Shown here: positions 8,430 to 15,604 of the stretch, piece by piece | Layout of the letters: every line of letters begins with the position of its first letter | Numbering within the stretch: position 1 is the first letter of the stretch | Notes under the pieces: generated by a model | Database searches by the model: none | What the model saw: the letters and a program-made list of their open reading frames with translations, nothing else | What the model was told of the DNA's origin: nothing | Program-made: the position numbers and the translations under genes | From: Aquabacterium sp. | GTDB taxonomy: Bacteria; Pseudomonadota; Gammaproteobacteria; Burkholderiales; Burkholderiaceae_C | NCBI GenBank assembly: GCA_030654555.1 | Contig: JAURXG010000175.1 | Location: forward strand, 1-15,604 | Reading direction: 5' to 3' | Length of the DNA stretch: 15,604 nt

Positions 8430-9050
8430 ATGGACACCCCCGGCAACCTGTTCGTCGTCGCCGCGCCCAGCGGCGCTGGCAAGTCCAGCCTGGTCAAGGC
8501 CTTGCTGGAACTCGACTCCCACCTCACCGTCTCGGTCTCTCACACCACCCGCAAACCGCGCGGTCAGGAGCAGCACGGCCGCGAGTACTGGTTCATCGAG
8601 GAGCCCGAGTTCCGCCAGATGGCGGCGCAGGGCGATTTCTTCGAATGGGCCGAGGTGCACGGCAACCTGTACGGCACCTCGCGCCGCGCCATCGAGCACC
8701 GCCTGGCGCATGGCGAGGACGTGGTGCTCGAGATCGACTGGCAAGGCGCGCTGCAGATCAAGCAGATCTTTGCCCATGCGGTGCTGATCTTCATCCTGCC
8801 GCCCAGCTGGGCCGAGCTGCGCCAGCGCCTGACGCGCCGTGGCGAGGACGGCCCCGAGGTGATCGAGCGCCGCATGGTGAATGCGCGCATCGAGGTGGCG
8901 CAGGCGCGGCATTTCGATTTCGTTATAATCAATGGTTTATTCGAGACGGCGCTCTTCGACCTGAAGACCGTCGTGCACTCCCAGCGCCTGCGTTACGCGG
9001 CGCAACTGCGCAACAAGTCGCAGGTGTTTGCGGCACTCGAGCTGATCTGA
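8430..9050 (+). CDS. gmk: Guanylate kinase
   Basis: This 206-residue cytoplasmic enzyme phosphorylates GMP to GDP with ATP. The P-loop is APSGAGKSS (residues 12-20). The GMP-binding part follows with SVSHTTRKPRGQEQHGREYWF, then FFEWAEVHGNLYGTS, VVLEIDWQGALQIK and the lid RRGEDGPEVIERRM. The length is normal for the family. The frame is open further upstream, but the family begins close to GNLFVVAAPSGAGKS, so ATG 8430 is chosen. No clear Shine-Dalgarno sequence precedes it; a GAAAAT hexamer lies 8 bases ahead. It is the first gene of a gmk-rpoZ block, divergent from the gentisate operon. Confidence 0.97.
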   Translation: MDTPGNLFVVAAPSGAGKSSLVKALLELDSHLTVSVSHTTRKPRGQEQHGREYWFIEEPEFRQMAAQGDFFEWAEVHGNLYGTSRRAIEHRLAHGEDVVLEIDWQGALQIKQIFAHAVLIFILPPSWAELRQRLTRRGEDGPEVIERRMVNARIEVAQARHFDFVIINGLFETALFDLKTVVHSQRLRYAAQLRNKSQVFAALELI

Positions 9051-9075
9051 CCCCCACCCCTACGAAGGCAAGCCC

Positions 9076-9279
9076 ATGGCCCGCATCACCGTCGAAGACT
9101 GCCTGACCAAGATCCCCAACCGCTTCCAGCTGGTGCTGGCCGCCACCTACCGCGCCCGTATGCTGAGCCAGGGCCACGCGCCCAAGATCGAGAGCAAGAA
9201 CAAGCCCGGCGTGACCGCGCTGCGCGAGATCGCCGCCGGCGAGATCGGCATCGAGATGCTGCGCCGCGTGCCGCTGTAA
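9076..9279 (+). CDS. rpoZ: RNA polymerase omega subunit
   Basis: This 67-residue protein is the small omega subunit, which helps fold and assemble beta' into RNA polymerase. It begins MARITVEDCLTKIPNRFQLVL and continues with ATYRARMLSQGH, typical of betaproteobacterial RpoZ. GAAGG lies about 8 bases before the ATG. It starts 25 bases after gmk and is followed by an intrinsic terminator, so gmk and rpoZ probably share a transcript. Confidence 0.97.
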   Translation: MARITVEDCLTKIPNRFQLVLAATYRARMLSQGHAPKIESKNKPGVTALREIAAGEIGIEMLRRVPL

Positions 9280-9302
9280 AGCCCCACGCCGCCGCTGCAG
9301 AC

Positions 9303-9328
9303 AGGGCGCCTTCGGGCGCCCTTTGTCG
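9303..9328 (+). terminator. Rho-independent terminator after rpoZ
   Basis: A perfect 8-base stem AGGGCGCC/GGCGCCCT closes on a TTCG tetraloop and is followed by TTGTCGTT. The C(UUCG)G loop and T-rich tail are classic. It separates gmk-rpoZ from spoT, though read-through is possible. Confidence 0.85.
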
Positions 9329-9368
9329 TTGTGGCGATGGCCCGAGGCAAAGCAGGCTAAATTCGGGC

Positions 9369-11663
9369 ATGGGCATCCGATCCTTCGCCGCCGAACTGCT
9401 GCTGCCCGCCGTGCTGCAGGCGAAGTCGCGCAACACCGCGCCGGGGCCGTCGGCCAAGGACGAGGTCACCACCTTCGCGGCGCTCAGCGACAAGCTGGCG
9501 TACCTCGGCAAGGCCGATCTCAAGCTGATCCGCGAGGCCTACAAGTTCGCCGACGAGGCGCATCTGGGCCAGTTCCGCGCCAGCGGCGAGCCCTACATCA
9601 CGCACCCGCTGGCAGTCGCCGGCCTGGTGGCCGACTGGCACCTCGATGCGCAGGCGCTGATGGCCGCGCTGATGCACGACGCGATGGAGGACTGCGGCAT
9701 CACCAAGGTGGAGCTGATCGAGAAGTTCGGCGCGCCCACCGCCGAGCTGGTGGACGGGCTGACCAAGCTCGACAAGCTGCAGTTCTCCACCCGCGAGGAA
9801 GGCCAGGCCGAATCCTTCCGCAAGATGCTGCTGGCGATGGCGCGCGACGTGCGCGTCATCCTGGTCAAGCTGGCCGACCGGCTGCACAACATGCGCACCA
9901 TGTCGGCGATGCCGGCCAACAAGCGCGGCCGCATCGCCCGCGAGACGCTGGACATCTACGCGCCCATCGCCCACCGGCTGGGCCTGAACATGATCTACCG
10001 CGAGTTGCAGGAGCTCAGCTTCGAGCACCTGTACCCGTGGCGCCATGCCGCCCTGGCCAAGGCGGTGCAGCGCGCGCGCGGCTACCGCCGCGACATCGTC
10101 GACCGGGTGCGCACCGAGGTGGAGAAGGCCTTCTCCAGCCACAAGATCAAGGTGCAGGTGACCGGGCGCGAGAAGACCGTCTACAGCATCTACCGCAAGA
10201 TGCGCGAGAAGCACGACGGCTTTGCGCAGGTCAACGACATCTTCGGCTTCCGCATCGTGGTGCCGCACCTGATGGACTGCTACCTGGCGCTGGGCATCCT
10301 GCACCAGCTCTACAAGCCGGTGCCGGGCCGCTTCAAGGACTACATCGCGATCCCCAAGGCCAACGGCTACCAGAGCCTGCACACCACCCTGGTCAGCCCG
10401 CTGGGCACGGCGGTCGAGTTCCAGATCCGCACCGAGCCGATGCACGCGGTGGCCGAGACCGGCATCGCCGCGCACTGGCTCTACAAGCACGACCCCAAGA
10501 GCAGCAACGGCAGTGCCGCCGGCGAGGCGCAGCGCCTGGGCGCGATGTGGCTGAAGTCGCTGCTCGACATCCAGGACGAGACGCGCGACGCGGCCGAGTT
10601 CCTCGAGCACGTCAAGATCGACCTGGTGCCCGAGGCGGTGTACGTGTTCACGCCGATGAGCAAGATCCTGGCGCTGCCGCGCGGCGCCACCGCGGTCGAC
10701 TTCGCCTACGCCATCCACAGCGACGTCGGCGACCATTGCGTGGCGGCCAAGCTCAACGGCGAGCCGGTGGCGCTGCGCACCGAGCTGAAGAGCGGCGACG
10801 TGGTCGAGATCGTCACCGCCCCCGGCGCGCGGCCCAACCCGGGCTGGCTGAACTTCGTGCGCACCGGCCGCGCACGCAGCAAGATCCGCCACTTCCTCAA
10901 GACCATGGAGCACGAGGAATCGCGCGGGCTGGGCGAGAAGCTGCTGGCCCAGGCGCTGCGCGCCGAAGGCCTGCTGCTGCCCTCGGCCGAGCTCGACGAC
11001 GCGCCCGCGCAGGCGCTGTGGCAGCAGCTCACGCGCTGGAGCGGCAACCGCAGCCGCGCCGACCTGCTGGTCGACATCGGCCTGGGCCGCAAGATCGCCA
11101 CCATCGTGGCCAAGCGCCTGGCGCAGCTGATGGCCGAGCGCGGCACCCGCCCCGATGCGGTGACGCTGACGCTCAACAAGTTCGGCGTGATGGAGGACAG
11201 CGCCACGCCGCTGCCCGGCGTGGTGATCGACGGCACCGAGGGCGCGTCGGTGGTGCTGGCCACCTGTTGCCGGCCGATCCCCGGCGACGAGATCCGCGCC
11301 TACCTGGGCCGCGGCGAGGGCCTGCTGGTGCACACCGCCGACTGCAGCGTCGGCAAGCGCTTGGCCGACCGCGACCCCGAGCGCTGGATCGCCGTCGAAT
11401 GGGCCGAGCAGCCCACGCGCAACTTCGAGACCAGCGTCAAGCTGCTGGTCAAGAACGGCAAGGGCGCGCTGGCCCAGATCGCCGCGGCCATCAGCGCCGC
11501 CGAGGGCGACATCAGCCACATCGAGATGGACAGCGAGCAGCACGACGATGCCGCCGAGTTGCGCCTGCTGCTGGCCGTGCGCGACCGCCAGCACCTGGCC
11601 GACGTGCTGCGCACGCTCAAGCGCTCACCACCGGTGCTGCGGGCGGCACGCATCAAGCCTTGA
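9369..11663 (+). CDS. spoT: Bifunctional (p)ppGpp synthetase/hydrolase, RelA/SpoT family
   Basis: This 764-residue protein makes and degrades the stringent-response alarmone (p)ppGpp. An HD hydrolase domain comes first, with THP (residues 78-80) and HDAMED (103-108), so the hydrolase site looks intact. The synthetase domain follows from about residue 250 (GREKTVYSIYRKMREK at 266-281, then YIAIPKANGYQSLHTTL and EFQIRTEPMH). A TGS domain starts near 423 (VYVFTPMSKILALPRGATAV) and an ACT domain near 684 (NFETSVKLLVKNGKGALAQI). The intact HD motif favours the SpoT/Rel type over monofunctional RelA. Position after gmk-rpoZ matches the common proteobacterial order. ATG 9369 has no evident Shine-Dalgarno sequence, but a TAAATT hexamer ends 5 bases before it. 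Confidence 0.95.
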   Translation: MGIRSFAAELLLPAVLQAKSRNTAPGPSAKDEVTTFAALSDKLAYLGKADLKLIREAYKFADEAHLGQFRASGEPYITHPLAVAGLVADWHLDAQALMAALMHDAMEDCGITKVELIEKFGAPTAELVDGLTKLDKLQFSTREEGQAESFRKMLLAMARDVRVILVKLADRLHNMRTMSAMPANKRGRIARETLDIYAPIAHRLGLNMIYRELQELSFEHLYPWRHAALAKAVQRARGYRRDIVDRVRTEVEKAFSSHKIKVQVTGREKTVYSIYRKMREKHDGFAQVNDIFGFRIVVPHLMDCYLALGILHQLYKPVPGRFKDYIAIPKANGYQSLHTTLVSPLGTAVEFQIRTEPMHAVAETGIAAHWLYKHDPKSSNGSAAGEAQRLGAMWLKSLLDIQDETRDAAEFLEHVKIDLVPEAVYVFTPMSKILALPRGATAVDFAYAIHSDVGDHCVAAKLNGEPVALRTELKSGDVVEIVTAPGARPNPGWLNFVRTGRARSKIRHFLKTMEHEESRGLGEKLLAQALRAEGLLLPSAELDDAPAQALWQQLTRWSGNRSRADLLVDIGLGRKIATIVAKRLAQLMAERGTRPDAVTLTLNKFGVMEDSATPLPGVVIDGTEGASVVLATCCRPIPGDEIRAYLGRGEGLLVHTADCSVGKRLADRDPERWIAVEWAEQPTRNFETSVKLLVKNGKGALAQIAAAISAAEGDISHIEMDSEQHDDAAELRLLLAVRDRQHLADVLRTLKRSPPVLRAARIKP

Positions 11664-11725
11664 GTCAGGCCGCCGGCTTGGGCTCGGCCGGATCGCAAGC
11701 ATGCACTCGGGCCCTCGCCAGGCGA

Positions 11726-11749
11726 TGAACCGTCCGCAGGGACGGTTCA
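11726..11749. terminator. Perfect hairpin between convergent spoT and greB
   Basis: A 10-base perfect inverted repeat TGAACCGTCC/GGACGGTTCA encloses a 4-base loop. It includes the greB stop codon (11747-11749) at one end and lies 62 bases after the spoT stop. No T run follows on either strand, so its role as a bidirectional terminator or 3'-end stabiliser is only likely. Confidence 0.5.
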
Positions 11750-12313
11750 ACGTCCGGGCTCGGGGTAGTGCACGGCCAGCACCTCCAGCACGTCCACGCC
11801 CCCAGGCGTCTGCAGCTTCACCTCGTCGCCCTCGCGGGCCTTCAGCAGCGCGCGGGCGATCGGCGCGATCCAGCTCACCTCGCCGGCCAGGTTGTCGGCC
11901 TCGTCGATGCCCTTGATGGTGATGGTGCGCTGCTCGCCCTTGCTGTTGGCATAGGTGACGGTGGCGCCGAAGAAGATCTGGTCGTGGCCGTGGTGCGCCG
12001 ACGGATCGGCCACCTCGGCGATGTCGAGCCGGCGCGTCAGGAAGCGGATGCGCCGGTCGATCTCGCGCAGCCGCTTCTTGCCGTAGAGGTAGTCGCCGTT
12101 CTCCGAACGGTCGCCGTTCTTGGCCGCCCAGGACACCGTCTCGACCATCTTGGGCCGCTCGTCGTCGATCAGGCTCATCAGCTCGTCGCGCAGGCGCTGG
12201 TAGCCGGCCGGGGTGATGTAATTCTTGCCGCCGGGCGGCAACGGCGGCAGCCCGCCGCCGCCGTCTTCATCGTCGTCGTCGCCGTCGGATTCCTTGGTGA
12301 AGGCCTTGCTCAC
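11747..12313 (-). CDS. greB: Transcription elongation factor GreB
   Basis: This 188-residue factor binds the RNA polymerase secondary channel and triggers cleavage of backtracked RNA. The N-terminal coiled coil includes YITPAGYQRLRDELMSL and WAAKNGDRSENGDYLYGKKR, with the tip acidic residues (DRSENGDY) present. RIRFLTRRLDIAEV and a C-terminal FKBP-like domain (FGATVTYANSKGEQRTITIKG, then SWIAPIARALLKAREGDEV) follow. An acidic then Gly/Pro-rich segment (residues 9-28) extends the N-terminus relative to E. coli GreB. The start is GTG 12313, giving MSKAFTKES. It has a strong GAGGGG at a 5-base spacing, and both signals fall in a repeat shared with the inside of icmF. Confidence 0.95.
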   Translation of the reverse strand: MSKAFTKESDGDDDDEDGGGGLPPLPPGGKNYITPAGYQRLRDELMSLIDDERPKMVETVSWAAKNGDRSENGDYLYGKKRLREIDRRIRFLTRRLDIAEVADPSAHHGHDQIFFGATVTYANSKGEQRTITIKGIDEADNLAGEVSWIAPIARALLKAREGDEVKLQTPGGVDVLEVLAVHYPEPGR

Positions 12314-12402
12314 TGGTGCCCCTCGTCCGACGGGTACGTCGGCCGATCCCCCGAGGGGATGCGGTCCGGCTTGGGGCGGCCCGGCGCTCGGCCCGCCGCT
12401 CG
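12311..12402 (-). repeat. Family 2 repeat, copy A, upstream of greB
   Basis: Read on the minus strand, this element matches the plus strand of 14437-14529. It includes a run of 32 identical bases (12366-12397 against 14443-14474) and similar flanks. It holds an ATCCCC/GGGGAT hairpin and ends in GAGGGG, five bases and GTG, the greB ribosome site and start codon. It occupies most of the 114-base gap between the AraC-type gene and greB. Confidence 0.88.
12319..12324 (-). promoter_or_regulatory. greB ribosome binding site, supplied by repeat
   Basis: On the minus strand GAGGGG lies 5 bases before the GTG start. It decides the start, since no competing in-frame ATG has a better site. The identical hexamer and spacing to a GTG occur in the icmF copy of the repeat (14516-14529). 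Confidence 0.75.
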
Positions 12403-12427
12403 CGTCGAAAGTTGATTCATCGCCAGT

Positions 12428-13489
12428 CTACCCAGCCGCCGCCGAAGCCCGCGCCGCGCTGCGCCACGCGCCCGGCGCACTGCCGGTCCACTTGCGGAAG
12501 GCGCGGTAGAAGGTGCTGGCGTCGTCGAAGCCCAGCCGCGCGGCGATGTCGCCCACGCTCAGCGCGCCTTCGGCCAGCAGCTGCAGCGCCAGGTCGCGAC
12601 GCACCTCGTCCTTCAGATGGCCCCAGCTGGCGCCCTCAACTTCCAGCCGGCGCCGCAGCGTGGCGGGCGACAGGCGCAGCGTCTCGGCCAGCAGCGCCAG
12701 CGTGGGCGCGGCGTCGCCGCGGTCGAGCGCGGCGCGGCACAACCGGCGCACCCGGTCGCCCAGGCCGGCAGGCACCACCTGCTTGAGGAACACCGACTGC
12801 GGCGCATCGCGCAGAAAGGCCTTCAGGCTGGCGGCGTTGACCGTCACCGCCGCCGCCAGCACCCGGGCATCGAACAGCACCGCGGTGGCCGGCGCGTCGT
12901 AGCGCTGCAGCGGCGAGAACATGCGCCGGTACTCGTCGGCATGCGCCGGCATCGGGTGCGCCCAATCCAGCCGGGTCAGCGGCACGCGCCGGCCGGCCAG
13001 CCAGCACAGCAGGCCGTGCAGCATCACCAGCAGGGTCTCGTCGGCAAAACGCCGGGCGTCGCGGGCATCGTCGTCGTGCCGCCCCGCGGCGATGCGGTTG
13101 TCGATCGTCAGCGTGGCGGTGCCACCGGCCGTGCGCAGGCTGGCGGCGATGTCGTCGAAGAACAGGCCGAAGCCCCGCAGCGCCTGCTGCAGCGCCGCGC
13201 CCACCGTGGCCTGGCCCACCAGCGCATGGCACAGCATGGCAAATGTGCCCACCTTCATGCGGCGTGCATCCAGCCCGAAGAACTCGTCGTCCAGCACCCG
13301 CGCCACCGCCATCCACAGCCGGGCGAAGGCCGCCGCGGGCACCCGTGCCGCCGGCTGCGCCAGCAGTGGCGCGTCGATCTGCGCCTCGGTCAGCACGGCC
13401 TGGCGCTGCGCCGCGTCGAGCACCCGCACGGCGCTGCGCACGAAGGCGATCGAGACACTGCGGTCGGGCGCGGCGGTGGCGGTGGGCAT
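12428..13489 (-). CDS. AraC-family transcriptional regulator with arabinose-binding-type N-terminal domain
   Basis: This is a 353-residue DNA-binding regulator. The N-terminal region (about 15-210; ARVPAAAFARLWMAVARVLDDEFFGLD, then MKVGTFAMLCHALVGQATVG) resembles the ligand-sensing domain of OruR/ArgR-type AraC proteins. The C-terminal double helix-turn-helix has LRLSPATLRRRLEVEGASW and LSVGDIAARLGFDDASTFYRAFRKWTG, the family signature. It is divergent from icmF with a 137-base shared upstream region, so control of icmF or its acyl-CoA pathway is the natural guess, not proven. No good Shine-Dalgarno sequence precedes ATG 13489; CAGAAT lies 6 bases ahead of it. The ligand cannot be named. Confidence 0.9.
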   Translation of the reverse strand: MPTATAAPDRSVSIAFVRSAVRVLDAAQRQAVLTEAQIDAPLLAQPAARVPAAAFARLWMAVARVLDDEFFGLDARRMKVGTFAMLCHALVGQATVGAALQQALRGFGLFFDDIAASLRTAGGTATLTIDNRIAAGRHDDDARDARRFADETLLVMLHGLLCWLAGRRVPLTRLDWAHPMPAHADEYRRMFSPLQRYDAPATAVLFDARVLAAAVTVNAASLKAFLRDAPQSVFLKQVVPAGLGDRVRRLCRAALDRGDAAPTLALLAETLRLSPATLRRRLEVEGASWGHLKDEVRRDLALQLLAEGALSVGDIAARLGFDDASTFYRAFRKWTGSAPGAWRSAARASAAAG

Positions 13490-13626
13490 GGCCCGATTCT
13501 GGCAAATAACGTCAGGGCACCGAGCGTTTGCGCCATCGCGCGCCGCGCCCCGGGGCCCTAGACTGGGCGCCTGCTGGCGCCATGCCCTGCGCCGTGGCGC
13601 GCCTTTCCCCGATGGAGACTTGTCCC
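13490..13626. promoter_or_regulatory. Divergent upstream region of the AraC-type gene and icmF
   Basis: This 137-base gap must hold both promoters. On the plus strand a TAGACT hexamer (13559-13564) is a possible -10 for icmF, but no convincing -35 lies at the right distance. GGAG (13614-13617) is the icmF ribosome site, 9 bases before its ATG. No strong dyad for the regulator stands out. Confidence 0.4.
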
Positions 13627-15604
13627 ATGACCGATCTGTCCGCCGAATTCAAGGCCCTGGCCAACTACCGCCCGACCCACAAGGTGCGCTTCGTCACCGC
13701 GGCCAGCCTGTTCGACGGCCACGACGCGGCCATCAACATCATGCGCCGCATCCTGCAGGGCATGGGCGCCGAGGTGATCCACCTGGGCCACAACCGCTCG
13801 GTCGACGAGGTGGTCACCGCCGCGCTGCAGGAAGACGTGCAAGGCATCGCCGTCAGCAGCTACCAGGGCGGCCACAACGAGTACTTCAGCTACATGGTCG
13901 AGCTGTTGAAGGCGCGCGGCGGCGAGCACATCCAGGTCTTCGGCGGCGGCGGCGGGGTGATCGTGCCCGAGGAGATCAAGATGCTGGCCGGGCACGGCGT
14001 GCGCATCTTCAGCCCCGAGGACGGCCAGCGCATGGGCCTGGCCGGCATGATCGGCGAGATGGTGATGCGCGCCGACCGCGACATCACCGGCTACGCGCCC
14101 AAGTCGCTGGCCGCGATCCAGGGCCACAGCGAGGCCGCGTGGCGCGCCCTGGCGCAGTTGATCACCGCGCTCGAGAACGGCAAGGCCGATGCCGGCCTGG
14201 TCGCCGAGCTGCACGCCGCCGCCAAGACCGCCAAGGCGCCGGTGCTGGGCATCACCGGCACCGGCGGCGCCGGCAAGTCCAGCCTGACCGACGAGCTGAT
14301 CCGCCGCATCCGCCTGGACCAGGGCGATGCGCTGCGCATCGCGGTGATCTCGATCGACCCCAGCCGCCGCAAGAGCGGCGGCGCCCTGCTGGGCGACCGC
14401 ATCCGCATGAACGCCATTGGGCCATGGTCCCAGGCCAGCGCGGGCGGGCCGAGCGCCGGGCCGCCCCAAGCCGGCCCGCATCCCCTTGGGGGATCGGGCG
14501 GCGTACCCGCCGACCGAGGGGCCCGAGTGTTCATGCGCAGCCTGGCCACCCGCGACACCGGCAGCGAAGTGTCGGCTGCGCTGCCCGACGTGCTGGCCGC
14601 CGCCAAGGTGGCAGGCTTCGACCTTGTGATCGTCGAGACCTCGGGCATCGGCCAGGGTGATGCGGCGATCGTGCCGCTGGTCGACGTGCCGATGTACGTG
14701 ATGACACCCGAGTTCGGCGCCGCCAGCCAGCTCGAGAAGATCGACATGCTCGACTTCGCCGAGTTCGTGGCGATCAACAAGTTCGACCGCAAGGGCGCCG
14801 CCGACGCGCTGCGCGACGTGGCCAAGCAGGTGCAGCGCAACCGTGAGGCCTTCAACGTGATGCCCGACCAGATGCCGGTGTTCGGCACCATGGCCAGCCG
14901 CTTCAACGACGACGGCGTGACCGCGCTTTACCAGGCGCTGAAGACCCGCCTGGCCGCGCTGGGCCTGCCGGTCACCGAGGGCCGGCTGCCCCTGGTCGAC
15001 ACCAAGCACAGCACCCACCAGACGCCGGTGGTGCCGGCCGCGCGCACGCGCTATCTCGCCGAGATCACCGACACCGTGCGCGGCTACAAGGCCCGCGCCC
15101 GCGCCCAGGCCAAGCTGGCGCGTGAACTGCAGCAGCTGCGGGCCACCGCGCAGATGCTGCACGACGACGACTCAGCACGTGATGGCGCCAAGAACACCGT
15201 GCTGCGCCTGGCCGATCAGCGGGCCCAGAAGCAGGACCCGGCCGCCGCCAAGCTGCTGGGCCAGTGGCCCGAGATGCAGAAGGCCTACGCCGGCGACGAG
15301 TACGTGGTGAAGATCCGCGACAAGGAGATCCGCACGCAGCTGGTGCACACCACGCTCAGCGGCAACAAGATCCGCAAGGTGTCGCTGCCCACCTACGAAT
15401 GCCACGGTGAGCTGCTGAAGTGGCTGATGCTCGACAACGTGCCGGGCAGCTTTCCGTACACCGCCGGCACCTTCGCCTTCAAGCGCGAGGGCGAGGACCC
15501 GACGCGCATGTTCGCCGGCGAGGGCGACGCCTTCCGCACCAACCGGCGCTTCAAGCTGGTGAGCGAGGGCATGCCCGCCAAGCGCCTGAGCACCGCGTTC
15601 GACT
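13627..15604 (+). CDS. icmF: Fused isobutyryl-CoA mutase IcmF (B12 domain, G-protein chaperone, mutase), 3' end outside the window
   Basis: IcmF interconverts isobutyryl-CoA and n-butyryl-CoA with adenosylcobalamin and carries its own GTPase chaperone. The 659 codons present are open throughout. The B12-binding domain comes first: DGHDAAINIMRRIL near residue 31, with an Ala where mutases usually have the Gly of DxHxxG, then SSYQGGHNEY and GGGGGVIVP. The MeaB-like GTPase has P-loop GTGGAGKS (211-218), DPSRRKSGGALLGDRIRM, ETSGIGQGD (337-345) and NKFD (384-387). The mutase domain begins and runs off the edge. About 30 extra residues (near 268-299) lie between DRIRMNAI and VFMRSLATR. Cupriavidus IcmF, as I recall it, has only a short loop there. 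ATG 13627 is chosen by its GGAG and family start; in-frame ATGs also occur at 13582 and 13612. Confidence 0.95.
   Translation, partial: MTDLSAEFKALANYRPTHKVRFVTAASLFDGHDAAINIMRRILQGMGAEVIHLGHNRSVDEVVTAALQEDVQGIAVSSYQGGHNEYFSYMVELLKARGGEHIQVFGGGGGVIVPEEIKMLAGHGVRIFSPEDGQRMGLAGMIGEMVMRADRDITGYAPKSLAAIQGHSEAAWRALAQLITALENGKADAGLVAELHAAAKTAKAPVLGITGTGGAGKSSLTDELIRRIRLDQGDALRIAVISIDPSRRKSGGALLGDRIRMNAIGPWSQASAGGPSAGPPQAGPHPLGGSGGVPADRGARVFMRSLATRDTGSEVSAALPDVLAAAKVAGFDLVIVETSGIGQGDAAIVPLVDVPMYVMTPEFGAASQLEKIDMLDFAEFVAINKFDRKGAADALRDVAKQVQRNREAFNVMPDQMPVFGTMASRFNDDGVTALYQALKTRLAALGLPVTEGRLPLVDTKHSTHQTPVVPAARTRYLAEITDTVRGYKARARAQAKLARELQQLRATAQMLHDDDSARDGAKNTVLRLADQRAQKQDPAAAKLLGQWPEMQKAYAGDEYVVKIRDKEIRTQLVHTTLSGNKIRKVSLPTYECHGELLKWLMLDNVPGSFPYTAGTFAFKREGEDPTRMFAGEGDAFRTNRRFKLVSEGMPAKRLSTAFD
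14437..14529 (+). repeat. Family 2 repeat, copy B, inserted in frame within icmF
   Basis: This is the inverted partner of 12311-12402, sharing a run of 32 identical bases and most other positions. It includes ATCCCC/GGGGGAT around 14480-14494 and the terminal GAGGGG, five bases and GTG. It is translated in the icmF frame without a stop as a Gly/Pro/Ala-rich stretch (SAGGPSAGPPQAG, then PHPLGGSGG), and the GTG is icmF codon 301. Coding on both sides resumes the conserved IcmF sequence. Confidence 0.88.

Noticed and set aside
9323..11728. 801-codon plus-strand frame and 745-codon minus-strand frame over spoT
   Set aside because: These are antiphase shadows of spoT, whose own frame shows HD, synthetase, TGS and ACT domains in order.
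14401..14540. Frameshift or pseudogene in icmF at the point where conservation breaks
   Set aside because: Codon-by-codon reading shows the frame stays open from 13627 to the window end, and conserved motifs resume in the same frame after the repeat.
13558..15162. 534-codon minus-strand frame opposite icmF
   Set aside because: It is the complement of a strongly coding frame and has the His/Leu/Gly-rich composition typical of GC-rich antisense shadows.

Overview
The window is strongly GC-rich, with codon third positions almost all G or C. It looks like chromosomal DNA of a Burkholderiales betaproteobacterium, probably in or near the Rubrivivax/Leptothrix/Ideonella or Comamonadaceae group. This rests on the gmk-rpoZ-spoT block with greB nearby, a Bug-family solute-binding protein beside a CaiB-type CoA-transferase, nag-type gentisate genes, and a fused mutase (IcmF) of the Cupriavidus type. 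The assignment is inferred from gene content; no rRNA gene is present.

Layout. (1) 1-2958, plus strand: the 3' part of a family III CoA-transferase, a Bug/TctC periplasmic binding protein overlapping it by 4 bases, and a TetR-type regulator. (2) 3011-8268, minus strand: a complete five-gene operon for 3-hydroxybenzoate breakdown through gentisate. In transcription order it holds 3-hydroxybenzoate 6-hydroxylase, gentisate 1,2-dioxygenase, fumarylpyruvate hydrolase, an aromatic acid:H+ symporter and glutathione-dependent maleylpyruvate isomerase. The predicted route is 3-hydroxybenzoate to gentisate to maleylpyruvate to fumarylpyruvate to fumarate plus pyruvate. A promoter with several small dyads lies upstream of the hydroxylase. 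(3) 8430-11663, plus strand: housekeeping gmk, rpoZ (followed by a clear terminator) and a bifunctional (p)ppGpp synthetase/hydrolase. (4) 11747-13489, minus strand: greB and an AraC-family regulator. (5) 13627 to the end, plus strand, divergent from the regulator: icmF, cut by the window edge.

The most unusual content is two families of roughly 80-90 base GC-rich structured repeats, each present twice. Family 1 (2240-2319 and 6987-7065) is a string of three short hairpins whose stems are kept while the loops vary. One copy supplies the last codons and stop codon of the hydroxylase. Family 2 (12311-12402 and 14437-14529) has one copy just upstream of greB, where it supplies the Shine-Dalgarno sequence and apparently the GTG start. 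Its other copy lies in frame inside icmF and adds about 30 Gly/Pro/Ala-rich residues to the GTPase domain.

Apart from these repeats, the genes are recognisable members of known families. I see no phage, transposase, CRISPR, tRNA or rRNA, and no stretch above 300 bases lacks a gene.
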